Positions 54,496 through 63,047 of a DNA stretch of 64,000 bases are shown one piece after another. Source of the DNA: Paenibacillus cookii (GTDB lineage: Bacteria; Bacillota; Bacilli; Paenibacillales; Paenibacillaceae). The stretch lies in the NCBI RefSeq assembly GCF_018333375.1, contig NZ_BORW01000003.1, forward strand, positions 186,001 through 250,000, read 5' to 3'. The notes under the pieces are model-generated. The model was not told the DNA's origin, searched no databases, and was given only the letters and a program-made list of their open reading frames with translations. A program made the translations under genes and the position numbers. Positions within the stretch are counted from its first letter, which is position 1. The number at the start of each line of letters is the position of its first letter.

Positions 54496-55044
54496 TTGAA
54501 AAGCCTTGGTTGGATTCTGTTGTTGATTTTTGCGTTAAGCGGATGCGGTGGAGGCACTGAAAAAGAAGACGAGAAGTTCACCCAAGAAGACATGGGCATC
54601 ATCAAAACCGCCAGCGGCGAAAAAGTGCATTTCGGCATGAAACGGGCGGATGCCGAAAAGGTGCTGGGGAAAGGCAAAGACGCCGGAAAAGGCCGATGGG
54701 AATACGAACCGGGCATCCTCGTGTTCTATAGGAACGACTCCGTCGCCATGATCACGCTGGAGGAAAAGACCCAGGGCCAATACCAAACGACCCGCGGCGC
54801 CGAAATCGGCATGCGGCTCGAACAAATCAGAAACCTCTACGGCGAAAACGACATCCCCGATCCGTCGGGCGCAAACCTGAATTATATTTACGATTTTAAC
54901 AAAGGGGAGTTCCTTGACGAATACCCCTCCGTAACGGATGAAAAAACCAAGGACACGGTAGTGTTTTCAACGATGTTCGATTCCAACGGGCAAGCTGATG
55001 CGCTGATCATGATCGACGTCTATTTTCAGAATCACGGCGAATGA
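54496..55044 (+). CDS. Hypothetical lipoprotein
   Basis: About 182 residues. A lipoprotein signal ends at FALSGC. The rest is a SmpA/OmlA-like pattern with two similar halves: GEKVHFGMKRADAEKVLG then GAEIGMRLEQIRNLYG. This resembles a BamE/DUF4309-type fold in which a beta hairpin and helix repeat. I cannot name the function. The TTG at 54496 with GGTGG upstream is chosen; GTG codons at 54484 and 54487 are in frame and possible. Confidence 0.65.
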   Translation: MKSLGWILLLIFALSGCGGGTEKEDEKFTQEDMGIIKTASGEKVHFGMKRADAEKVLGKGKDAGKGRWEYEPGILVFYRNDSVAMITLEEKTQGQYQTTRGAEIGMRLEQIRNLYGENDIPDPSGANLNYIYDFNKGEFLDEYPSVTDEKTKDTVVFSTMFDSNGQADALIMIDVYFQNHGE

Positions 55045-55074
55045 GCGCAGAAGCCCAAAGCCGGTATTTTTTCA

Positions 55075-55114
55075 TAAAAAAATAAAGCCCGCGCGAATAC
55101 GTCCGCGGCAGGCT
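55075..55114 (-). terminator. Terminator after the ABC membrane protein gene
   Basis: Minus-strand stem AGCC and CGCG arms with CGCG and GGCT, followed by TTATTTTTTT. Confidence 0.7.
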
Positions 55115-55128
55115 CTGACGATATGGGG

Positions 55129-55875
55129 TTATCTTGCTTCGATGCGCTTTTCCACGCACCACTTGATGACAAACAGAAACGCGATGCTAAGCAGCAGCTC
55201 GAAAACGAACGATCCTAGCCAGTTCCAGCCGGCCATGGCGGTCAGCGAATCATGCGTAATCGTGCCTGTCCCGTTTTCGTAATGGAAAGTCACCAGATTG
55301 AACGCCTGAGTGGAATCCTGGCCGAACAGCAGGTCTTCCAGCCAGTCCATGACGGCCGACAGGACCAGGAACAGCAGCAGGCCGACCCAAAACGCGCCTT
55401 TTTTCGTGATGCTGCGGGCCAGCGCAATCACGACGTAAAAAAACAAAAATCCGTAAACGGTCGTAATCACGGCCTCCAGCACCAATCCGATCCACACGTA
55501 TACGGGAAGATGAAGCGCATCTCCCCAAAAAGACGTATCGAAGCGGCCTAGAAAATACATTCCCGCCCCGGCAGCAACCACCAGGACTGCGAGCGTGTTC
55601 AAGATGGCGTAGACGAGGGACGCCCAAACGTAGGAGAGGGTGTTTACCGGCAATAGCCTGCGGCTCACCGATTTGATGTTGTAGTCGAACACCCTCAGGT
55701 TGTTGATCATGAAAATAACGGCGGCCGTAAAGTTGGCAATAAGGATGACGACCATTTTGACTTCCAGCATAGCGGGAGACAAGATCATTCCTAGTTCGCA
55801 TAAAATCAGCACGGCGCAAACGGCCAGCAGCAAATTCGCGTTCCGTCTCAGGTCGTATTTAAGCAGCTTCATCAT
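55129..55875 (-). CDS. ABC-2 type membrane permease, YtrC/YtrD-like
   Basis: A 248-residue membrane protein with six hydrophobic segments (first LLLAVCAVLILCELGMILS, last WLGSFVFELLLSIAFLFVIK). It overlaps the upstream ATPase gene by four bases. With that ATPase and the GntR regulator it forms a YtrABC-type module, in B. subtilis linked to cell-wall antibiotic stress. Substrate unknown. Confidence 0.78.
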   Translation of the reverse strand: MMKLLKYDLRRNANLLLAVCAVLILCELGMILSPAMLEVKMVVILIANFTAAVIFMINNLRVFDYNIKSVSRRLLPVNTLSYVWASLVYAILNTLAVLVVAAGAGMYFLGRFDTSFWGDALHLPVYVWIGLVLEAVITTVYGFLFFYVVIALARSITKKGAFWVGLLLFLVLSAVMDWLEDLLFGQDSTQAFNLVTFHYENGTGTITHDSLTAMAGWNWLGSFVFELLLSIAFLFVIKWCVEKRIEAR

Positions 55876-56570
55876 TCGCCGAACACCTCTTTGAACATGT
55901 CGTCCACGCTCCTTCCATGCTTCATGCGGATGTTTTCCACTTCCTCATGCAGCACGATGCGGCCGTCCCGCAAAAACATCACTTCATCGAAAATCCGTTC
56001 CATGTCCCCTACCAGATGGGTGGAGATGATCAGGCTGCTGTCTTCGCGGTAAAAACGGACGATCGCATCCAAAATTTTGCCGCGGGCCACCGGATCGACG
56101 CCGCCGATCGGCTCATCGAGCAAATACAGGCTGACGTTCCGGGAGAGGGCCAGCGTCAGCTGCAGCCGTTCATTCATCCCTTTGGAGAGGATGCTGACGC
56201 CGCTTTTCTCGTCCAGTTTCATGAAATCGAGCATCTCGCGGGCTTTTTCCATATCGAAATCCGCATAAAAATCGTTGTAGAAGGCGATGGCATCCCTCAC
56301 CTTCATCCAGCTTTCCGTCATCGGGCGGTCGGGCATGTAGGAAATGAGGCTTTTCGTCTCTCTGCCGGTCGGTCGGCCCATCACAGAAATGTCGCCGGCC
56401 GAGGCCGGGGTCAGCCCCGCAATAATTTGCATCAGCGTGCTTTTGCCGCTGCCGTTCGAGCCGAGCAGGCCGATCAGCCGGCCCGGCCCGATATCGAAGC
56501 TGACGCCGTCCAGCACCTGTTTTTTGCCGTATTTTTTCGACACGCCGTTAACCTTCAGAAGTGCGTCCAT
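55872..56570 (-). CDS. ABC transporter ATP-binding protein, YtrB-like
   Basis: A 232-residue ATPase. Walker A is GLLGSNGSGKST, the signature is ILSKGMNERLQLTLALS (LSKGM in place of LSGGQ), and Walker B is SLYLLDEPIGGVDP. The unusual signature matches YtrB-like proteins. It overlaps the GntR gene by 23 bp and the membrane protein by four bases, so all three are co-translated. Confidence 0.9.
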   Translation of the reverse strand: MDALLKVNGVSKKYGKKQVLDGVSFDIGPGRLIGLLGSNGSGKSTLMQIIAGLTPASAGDISVMGRPTGRETKSLISYMPDRPMTESWMKVRDAIAFYNDFYADFDMEKAREMLDFMKLDEKSGVSILSKGMNERLQLTLALSRNVSLYLLDEPIGGVDPVARGKILDAIVRFYREDSSLIISTHLVGDMERIFDEVMFLRDGRIVLHEEVENIRMKHGRSVDDMFKEVFGE

Positions 56571-56964
56571 CCGGATGCCCCTCCTTCCGGTCCTTGCCGC
56601 TTTCAGCCGCCACGGCCTCTTTAACGATCGTCACGATGTCCTGATTTTTGAACCCCAGCTCCTGCATGCCATGGATGAATTGGTGAAGCAGTTCTCCGGC
56701 CATTTCTTTTTTGATCGCCATAATTTTGGATTCCTCGCTTGTCACATATCTTCCCAGACCCCGTTTCGTCTCAACGACCTCCTCGCGTTCGAGTTCCTGA
56801 AACGTCCGCTGAATCGTGTTGGGGTTGATTTGCAAATCCGCCGCCAGCTCCCTTACCGACGGGATTTTATCGCCGGGCTGGAGCAGGCCGGATACGATCT
56901 GTCTTTTGATATGGTTCATGATTTGAAGATAGATCGGCAAATTGTTGTCGAATTCGATGCTCAA
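56548..56964 (-). CDS. GntR family regulator, YtrA type
   Basis: A 138-residue regulator. The winged helix (LQPGDKIPSVRELAADLQINP and NTIQRTFQELEREEVVET) is followed by a short helical tail typical of the YtrA subfamily that controls ABC transporter operons. The start is a TTG at 56964 with AAAGGAG nine bases upstream. It probably represses the module it heads. Confidence 0.9.
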   Translation of the reverse strand: MSIEFDNNLPIYLQIMNHIKRQIVSGLLQPGDKIPSVRELAADLQINPNTIQRTFQELEREEVVETKRGLGRYVTSEESKIMAIKKEMAGELLHQFIHGMQELGFKNQDIVTIVKEAVAAESGKDRKEGHPDGRTSEG

Positions 56965-57007
56965 GTGGACAGACTCCTTTCGCCGTCAGCTTAGCTCCTT
57001 CGCCGCA

Positions 57008-57757
57008 TCAGGCTATATCACGTTTCTTAAACGTAACAAAGCTGGCGCCAAGAAACAAGACCATATATACCGCCAGTACCGCAATGGAAAAAGGAAGCGT
57101 CATCCCTTCGATCGGCGGCTGCCCTCCGTGGCTGTACACCGACAGATCGGCGTTCGGGAACAGCACGTATTTGTAAAAGCTTTTTGGAATCGTTAAGCTG
57201 CTGAACACGACCGCCGCCATGCCGACGCCCATCGCCGCGCCCGTTGAACGGGTGAGCACGCCCATCATGAAGCCCAGCGTCACGTAAACGATGCTGTACA
57301 CAAAAGAGCTGCCTCCCGCGATCCACAGATCCCGCCAAGCGCCGGCACCAGCTTCCATTCCGAAAAACGCCGCGCCGGAAGCGAATCCGACCGCCATCAG
57401 CCATACGAATAGCGATAGCGTAAAGAGCAACGCCGCTGCATATTTCGAAGCAAGCACTTTCCCCCGGCTTTGCCCGCGGATCATCAGGAACTTGATCGTT
57501 CCCAGGCTGTGCTCGCTTGCAACCAGCCCGGCGGTAAAGATGACAGCCAGCATGGCGGTAAATTGACCGAAGAAGCTCGTCGATGACATCATGGCCGTAA
57601 ATTCGGAGGCGGAACCGATCATATCCCCTCCCCAGCGTTTAAAGGCCCAGGACAGCGCTACGAGCGCAACGGCGATGATCGCGTAAGGAATAAAAAAGCT
57701 GCGTTTTTTGGACATTTTCAGCCATTCGTTTAAGACAAGCCTGTTAAAACTAAGCAA
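57008..57757 (-). CDS. ABC-2 permease subunit, BcrB-like
   Basis: A 249-residue membrane protein with six hydrophobic segments and the family's first loop (ANEWLKMSKKRSF-like at the N-terminus). IFTAGLVASEHSLGTIKFLM is the conserved ABC-2 segment. It overlaps the ATPase gene by eight bases. Similar to the bacitracin transporter BcrB or YthQ; substrate not known. Confidence 0.82.
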   Translation of the reverse strand: MLSFNRLVLNEWLKMSKKRSFFIPYAIIAVALVALSWAFKRWGGDMIGSASEFTAMMSSTSFFGQFTAMLAVIFTAGLVASEHSLGTIKFLMIRGQSRGKVLASKYAAALLFTLSLFVWLMAVGFASGAAFFGMEAGAGAWRDLWIAGGSSFVYSIVYVTLGFMMGVLTRSTGAAMGVGMAAVVFSSLTIPKSFYKYVLFPNADLSVYSHGGQPPIEGMTLPFSIAVLAVYMVLFLGASFVTFKKRDIA

Positions 57758-58715
57758 TGCGGTTTCCTCCCGTCCATTTCAAAAATTCGTCTTCCAGCGA
57801 CTGCTTCAGCTCCGTGATCTGATAAATCGGAACCCCGGCGGCGCCCAGCGCGGTAACCGTCTCCGGAATATCCTTGTATCGAAGCGCCACGAGCAGTTCG
57901 TTTTGCTCCTCCGCGACCTGCAAAATTTCGGCATGCTCCTGGCTTCCCAGCACTTGCTTCGCTTCATCGAAACGTCCGACCCGGAACATGACGCGCACGA
58001 AGCTTTTCTCTTCCGCCGCGGATGCTCCGCCGATGGCGCGAACCGTCACGAGCTTGCCGTCCTGTATGACGACGACGCGGCTGCACAGCTGCTCCATTTC
58101 CAGCAGCAAATGGCTGGATACCAGGATCGAAATGCCTTCCTCGCGGGCAATCGTTTTAAGGTAATCGCGCATTTCGCGGATGCCTGCCGGATCGAGACCG
58201 TTGGTCGGCTCATCCAAGATAAGCACCGATGGCTCGTGCAGCAGCGCTTGCGCAATGCCGAGACGCTGGCGCATGCCGAGCGAGTAAGCTTTCACTTTCT
58301 TTTTCATCGCCTGTTCGAGTCCCACCAGCCGGACCACCTCGTCGATCCGTTCGTTGCTGATCCATTCGTTCATCCGCTGATATTGCTTCAGATTGTCGTA
58401 ACCCGTCATGTAAGGATAAAATTCCGGGTTCTCGATAATGGCCCCGATATGACGGATCGCCTTCTTCCATTCGTGCCGGATGCTGCTGCCGCGGACGAAC
58501 ACGTCGCCCTCGGTCATTTGGATCAGTCCGGCAATCATCCGGATGGTGGTCGTTTTTCCGGCGCCGTTGGGCCCGAGCAGCCCGACGATCTCCCCTTCGC
58601 GCACGTCGAATGAAAGCTGATCGACGATTGTTTTCCCTCCGATTTTTTTGGACACGCCCCTTAACGAAAGCACGGCGGTTTCTTCATGTATGTTTTGAGA
58701 TTGCGTCACGTTCAC
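57750..58715 (-). CDS. ABC transporter ATP-binding protein, BcrA-like
   Basis: A 321-residue ATPase. Walker A GLLGPNGAGKTT, signature YSLGMRQRLGIAQAL, Walker B VLILDEPTNGLDP. The C-terminal 90 residues are the extension found in BcrA/ABC-2 ATPases. The start is a GTG at 58715 with AAAGGGGAT upstream. It drives the BcrB-like permease and may protect against a cell-envelope antibiotic. It precedes the GntR/YtrB module on the same strand, with only 43 bp between, so the two may share a transcript. Confidence 0.92.
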   Translation of the reverse strand: MNVTQSQNIHEETAVLSLRGVSKKIGGKTIVDQLSFDVREGEIVGLLGPNGAGKTTTIRMIAGLIQMTEGDVFVRGSSIRHEWKKAIRHIGAIIENPEFYPYMTGYDNLKQYQRMNEWISNERIDEVVRLVGLEQAMKKKVKAYSLGMRQRLGIAQALLHEPSVLILDEPTNGLDPAGIREMRDYLKTIAREEGISILVSSHLLLEMEQLCSRVVVIQDGKLVTVRAIGGASAAEEKSFVRVMFRVGRFDEAKQVLGSQEHAEILQVAEEQNELLVALRYKDIPETVTALGAAGVPIYQITELKQSLEDEFLKWTGGNRIA

Positions 58716-58801
58716 ATCCCCTTTGTATTAGTGTTATAGTTAGATAGTACACTAGAACATCGGTGATGTAAAGCCCGAATTGAATCCGGCAAAAAATACG
58801 G

Positions 58802-58835
58802 AAAAGCCGCCCCTTTGTTTCAAGGAGCGGCTTTT
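58802..58835. terminator. Terminator after the CAP/SLH gene
   Basis: AAAAGCCGC with GCGGCTTTT arms and a short inner CCTTTG/CAAGG pairing, with T residues on the minus strand. Confidence 0.8.
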
Positions 58836-58849
58836 CCAACATGCCGTCA

Positions 58850-60970
58850 TTATTTATATTGGCTCACGTTCAAGCTTCCGGCAGCGACATCGATCCAATA
58901 ATAAGCCTCGGGCGTAACCAGGTACAAGTTCAAGGCATCCTCGTTATAGGGTCCCGCGCCAGCCAGGTGGAAAACGCCGTCCTTGTCGAGCGTAACGTGA
59001 AGGTCCTCGATCTGCTGCGGCCGCTCTCCCCCGGTCTGCACCATGATTTTCAACGTTTCCCCCGCGTGGCCCGCAAACTTTCCGTCAAGAGCAAGCGTAC
59101 GGTCGGCACGGAAATCCGCGACGAACATGTAGTCCTCCAACCGATCCGGCTTCCGGTACACTTCCCGTTTCGGCAGCGGCGGCAGCGCGGTTGACGGCGT
59201 TACGGCCGCCGGTCTGCCGCGAAGCTCTTTCAGCTTCGGCCGCAAATACTGCAGCAGCTCCGCGGCTTCCCCCCGCGTAAGTTCCTCGCTTCCCTTGAAG
59301 CCTTCCAGCGAGCGCTCCGTGACGCCCTTTACATAGTCGAGCGCAAGGACGTACCAGACCGCTTGGCTTTCCGGGTAGTTCACCCCATCCGCCGCAGCAA
59401 TGATTTCGGCCGCTTTTTGACGTGTAATCGCCCGGTCCCTTGCGGTTTTATTAGCGATTCCGGCAAGCGGAATGTTCCGATCGGCCGCGGCTTTATAAGC
59501 TCCGTCCGCCCAATGCGTTTTTTTTGCAGGCGCATAAGCCTCATCATCGACTCGGTACATCCGAAGCAGCGCCGTCCAAAATTCGGCCTCCGTTACCGCC
59601 GCATCGGGCCGAAACTGATTGCGGTCCGATGCGGTCATCACTCCCGACCGAAGGGCCCATTCGATCGCGGATCGGCCCGCGTGCCCGGCGATATCCGTTA
59701 TCGCGGCGGGATTCGTTCCCGGATATTCCTTTAGCTTGAGCTTCGGCAGCACTTTGACCTTGATCCGGTTTTGAACGCTCCCCGATGTCATCGTTACCGT
59801 ATAATCGCCGGGTTTAACGCCTTTTAACATGCCCCCCGGCGAGACGGCCAGCCCTTTGGGCTCGCTGCTGGCGTAGCCGACTCCGGTTTGGAGCGGTTCC
59901 GTCACCCCGTCGTCATACATCCCCTCGGCTTCGATCGGCAGTTCCCCGCCTTCATTGAGAACAAGCTCGGAATATCGGGATTGGACGGAGACCAATTGAT
60001 GTCCTTTTCCGGTGGTAAAAGACCATGTCTTTTGCAGCTTCCCGGACGTTCCTTTCATCTGATAGGAAAGCGATATTTTGTATGTATGATTGCCTTTCAG
60101 AATCTGTTTGGGATACAGAAACAGCGTATCCCCGCCGTAAAGCTCCTCATAATACGGCACCGCCGCGCCGCTTTCGTCCGCGATTTGCGCTTCATGCCAA
60201 ACCATATCCCGTTCCGTCGTAGCCGAAATGATGTAACCGGAATGATCCACGTTAAATTGGCTCAACGGGTTCGGAGATTCAAGACCGTAAAAACCGACCC
60301 CGACGTTCGTCATGCCGTCATAGGGATACACCGAGATGCCTCCTTGGATCGGACCAGGCTCCGAAAAACCGGCAAAGTCGGCCACGGCCGTTCCGTCCGC
60401 CAAACCGAAGCCGACTTCCCTGTATTTCGGGCTGAGAATGATTTTGCGGTGATAGGCGGTGTCCAGCCAGCCGTCGATCGCATCCTTGCTGCTCGCCTGC
60501 TTGTAATGCATGACCTCCCCGGTGGAATACCCCTTCGAACCAAACGTCCAGCCGGCGGCTTTCAACCGGTCCGTTACGGTTGCTCCCGTATACCCGGGCA
60601 TCCCTTTGGTTTCGTTATGGGCGCCCTCGGTTTTCTTCCCGTGATTGGCGTTGTAATACGCCGCATGAAGGCTTGCCGCCTTGGATATCACGCCGCTCAG
60701 CTGCAACGGCTGCAGTCCGGCCTTCGCCCGGACGCCGTTCAAATGGGAGAGCGCCTCGCTTTGATCTTGGTCCGTCCCTGCCGAAAGCGCCTGCGCGGCA
60801 AACGCCGGCGTCGCTATCGCCCCCGTTCCCAGCAGCAGCCCCGCGGCAACGAGCGGCATGATCGCCCATTTGCGGAGCCCTCCGTTTCCTGCGCGCGTTC
60901 CCTGTTGTGCGTTTCTCTTCGGCACTCCAACGTCCCGTAAGGACGACTGCCCGCTTTTTTTCATATTCAT
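58850..60970 (-). CDS. Secreted CAP-domain protein with internal SLH domains
   Basis: About 706 residues. A signal peptide has a long basic N-region and cleaves near TPAFA-A. A CAP (SCP/PR-1) domain covers about residues 70-205: HLNGVRAKAGLQPLQ, ASLHAAYYNANHG, GWLDTAYHRKIILSP. An Ig-like region follows (about 235-420). Three SLH motifs lie at about 430-580 (DIAGHAGRSAIEWALRSGVM, then THWADGAYKAAADRNI, then the third with VKGVTERS). A further C-terminal beta region completes it. SLH motifs bind cell-wall polymer, so it sits on the cell surface. The ATG at 60970 lies after GGAAGG. Confidence 0.85.
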   Translation of the reverse strand: MNMKKSGQSSLRDVGVPKRNAQQGTRAGNGGLRKWAIMPLVAAGLLLGTGAIATPAFAAQALSAGTDQDQSEALSHLNGVRAKAGLQPLQLSGVISKAASLHAAYYNANHGKKTEGAHNETKGMPGYTGATVTDRLKAAGWTFGSKGYSTGEVMHYKQASSKDAIDGWLDTAYHRKIILSPKYREVGFGLADGTAVADFAGFSEPGPIQGGISVYPYDGMTNVGVGFYGLESPNPLSQFNVDHSGYIISATTERDMVWHEAQIADESGAAVPYYEELYGGDTLFLYPKQILKGNHTYKISLSYQMKGTSGKLQKTWSFTTGKGHQLVSVQSRYSELVLNEGGELPIEAEGMYDDGVTEPLQTGVGYASSEPKGLAVSPGGMLKGVKPGDYTVTMTSGSVQNRIKVKVLPKLKLKEYPGTNPAAITDIAGHAGRSAIEWALRSGVMTASDRNQFRPDAAVTEAEFWTALLRMYRVDDEAYAPAKKTHWADGAYKAAADRNIPLAGIANKTARDRAITRQKAAEIIAAADGVNYPESQAVWYVLALDYVKGVTERSLEGFKGSEELTRGEAAELLQYLRPKLKELRGRPAAVTPSTALPPLPKREVYRKPDRLEDYMFVADFRADRTLALDGKFAGHAGETLKIMVQTGGERPQQIEDLHVTLDKDGVFHLAGAGPYNEDALNLYLVTPEAYYWIDVAAGSLNVSQYK

Positions 60971-61041
60971 CGAATAATCTTCCTTCCTTTCCTTCGGATG
61001 TTCTCTATATTCGACAAAATCCATCATTTTCCTTCCAAACC

Positions 61042-61088
61042 AAAACGGGACTTCCGGCCCTATAGCGCCTGAAGTCCCGTTTTTTTTC
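61042..61088. terminator. Strong terminator-like hairpin upstream of the CAP/SLH gene
   Basis: Perfect 13-bp arms (AAAACGGGACTTC 61042-61054 with GAAGTCCCGTTTT 61071-61083) followed by about nine T residues on the plus strand. No plus-strand gene lies upstream; on the minus strand it is in front of the CAP gene's start. Confidence 0.7.
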
Positions 61089-61185
61089 GATTCGTCACGG
61101 ATGGTCCCGTGCCTGATACGGAAATTTGCCTATTCCTTTTCGGCCGTACCGGCATAGATTATGCTATATCCATCATCTCTATTAT

Positions 61186-61214
61186 GGACCTGCCCGAAAA
61201 CGTAGGTCCTTTTT
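61186..61214 (+). terminator. Second terminator-like hairpin in the same gap
   Basis: GGACCT (61186-61191) with AGGTCC (61204-61209) and five T residues. It is about 100 bp after the hairpin at 61042 and just before repeat copy B. Confidence 0.6.
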
Positions 61215-61240
61215 CGTCTCGTTTTTCAGTGATGTTCATT

Positions 61241-61340
61241 ACCGACGCACCTTCACAGAAGACAGACCGCTTTTGGATGAAGTTTTTCTTGCAATATCAG
61301 GGTGCAACGGCTCTGTCGTTTATACTCTCTGATATGATCA
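61241..61340 (+). repeat. Dispersed 100-bp repeat, copy B
   Basis: Matches 50041-50140 at 85 of 100 positions in the same strand orientation. Its last three bases form the stop codon of the ArsB gene on the minus strand. It has the conserved TGAT/ATCA end. The open frame across it (81 residues) has no ribosome site or recognisable domain. Confidence 0.8.
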
Positions 61341-62669
61341 AAAAATCCAGCTGACCCAATACGAAAGGACGATGAGCGTAAACAGCACGGTGACGGGGAT
61401 AGCAATGGCTGTCACCTTCAGGTATTGGCCCCAACCGATCTTAACGCCGCCTTTGCGCACGATATGCAGCCACATCAAGGTTGCGAGCGTGCCGATCGGC
61501 AGTAGCAGGGAACCGATATCGCTTCCGATGACGCTGGCCAAGTATGATATTTTTAACGTGAGCGGGTCAAGCCCCATATTCGTCAAAGTGATCGTCCCGA
61601 CCATCAATGCCGGGTGATTGTTGAATATGTTGGATAAAACGCTGAGCAGGCCGCCCATCAGCACGCTGGCGTACAGCAGGCTTCCCGACACGAGCGGCTG
61701 CAGCAACCGGATCAGCCAATCCGTCAGACCGATATTGTTCAAGCCGTAGATGATGACGTACATGCTAAAGGCGAAGACTAGAATGTACCACGGCGTTTTT
61801 TTCAGCATGTCGGTAGGGGGGATTTTAAGGCGGTACCAGCGCCAGGCGAGCAGAAACGCCGAACCGATAACGGCCATCAAGGATACCGGGAAATGAACGA
61901 AGGAAGCGACGAACAAACTGATGCGGACGCAGAAAACGAAAATCAAAATATTTCTCATGAATTTGGTGCGGTCTTCCTGCTGAAGCGGCTGCTGCAGCGG
62001 ATGCTGTCCGGGTTTTAAGATCCATTTCGGTTGGGAAGGAATCCTTTTCGGCAGGGTCCGGTAAAAGATGAGAAACAGGATGACGGTGAGCAGGAGGAGG
62101 CCGAGCGTTGCGGGGACGAACACCATGGCCGTATGCATGTACAAATCCATGTTCACGATTTTGAGGGCGATCAGGTTGACGATGTTGCTGACGCCGATCG
62201 GAGCGCTGGAAGCGGTGGCTATAAGGGCGCCCGAGATTAGGTAGGGTATTTTTTGATGGTTTTTGAGCCCCATGTTTTTCAGCATCATCAGCAGGATCGG
62301 CGTCGTGATCAAAATGCTGCCGTCATTGTTCACGAACAGCGTCATCAAAAAACAGAACAGGTTCGTCAGCCAAAACAGCCGGATTCCGGAGCCTTTGGCC
62401 TGCCTGGTGAGCAGCTCCGTCGCCCAATGGAAAAAACCGAAGCTTTCCAGAACGATGGCCATGACGATGGTCGCCATGATCGTAACCGCCGCGCCGCTGA
62501 TCGTTTCCGTGATGTTCCCCAGGTCGGCCAGCGTGGCGCTGCCGCTGATCAGAACCAAGGCCGCGCCGATCGTTGCCGGAATCGCTTCGTTGACTTGGGG
62601 ACGCCAAAAGATAAAACCGATGGTGAACAGGAAGGAACAGACCGTAATCAACACCATGAAATCATGCAT
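61338..62669 (-). CDS. ArsB/NhaD-like ion transporter
   Basis: A 443-residue membrane protein with about 12 hydrophobic segments of the ion transporter superfamily. VNEAIPATIGAALVLISGSA near the N-terminus, then LFVNNDGSILITTPILLMML and IATASSAPIGVSNIVNLIAL in the first half, are typical of ArsB/NhaD members. NIFNNHPALMVG and ASVIGSDIGSLLLPIGTLAT mark the second half. It exports arsenite or exchanges sodium; no arsenic regulator gene is beside it. The start at 62669 has only a weak GAGGG site. Confidence 0.82.
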   Translation of the reverse strand: MHDFMVLITVCSFLFTIGFIFWRPQVNEAIPATIGAALVLISGSATLADLGNITETISGAAVTIMATIVMAIVLESFGFFHWATELLTRQAKGSGIRLFWLTNLFCFLMTLFVNNDGSILITTPILLMMLKNMGLKNHQKIPYLISGALIATASSAPIGVSNIVNLIALKIVNMDLYMHTAMVFVPATLGLLLLTVILFLIFYRTLPKRIPSQPKWILKPGQHPLQQPLQQEDRTKFMRNILIFVFCVRISLFVASFVHFPVSLMAVIGSAFLLAWRWYRLKIPPTDMLKKTPWYILVFAFSMYVIIYGLNNIGLTDWLIRLLQPLVSGSLLYASVLMGGLLSVLSNIFNNHPALMVGTITLTNMGLDPLTLKISYLASVIGSDIGSLLLPIGTLATLMWLHIVRKGGVKIGWGQYLKVTAIAIPVTVLFTLIVLSYWVSWIF

Positions 62670-63047
62670 GTTAAACCCTCATCTCTAACTTAAAAATGTT
62701 ATTTCCAGTGCACAACTCTCCTTTGCTTCGAAATCTGGAATCTCGTTTTCTATTAAAACTCCATCCGCCCCCCTCCTTAGGTTTCGTCAAATGGATGTCA
62801 CTGGTGATACTGTATGTATACGTGAAGTAAACGAGCTTCGACATGGCCAACGCCACGGTTCTCTCAAAATCTACTAATGTCAATCATCGGCATTCGGCCC
62901 GGGATGGCATAGGCCGATCCGGGCGGATTGCCCTGAAAAATTACTATTTTCCAAGCGTATTTGCGAGAATGGGAGCAGATGACCCCAACAAACGTTTCAC
63001 GCAAAAAAAGACCTCAGCCGTTTGGCTGAAGCCTTTCGTTTCGCCGA
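62670..63047. other. Intergenic gap upstream of the ArsB-type gene
   Basis: About 378 bp without a convincing gene. On the minus strand AAGGAGGGGGG is followed by a three-codon frame (ATG GAG TTT TAA, near 62753-62765), an oddity with a perfect ribosome site. A terminator for the DapA-family gene lies at its right end (63003-63033). I see no repeat or known RNA. Confidence 0.4.
63003..63033 (-). terminator. Terminator after the DapA-family gene
   Basis: Minus-strand stem GGCTTCAGCC with GGCTGAGGTC around AAAC, then seven T residues. Confidence 0.8.

Noticed and set aside
61109..61354. 81-residue open frame across repeat copy B
   Set aside because: No ribosome site, no domain, and differences between the two repeat copies do not follow a coding pattern.
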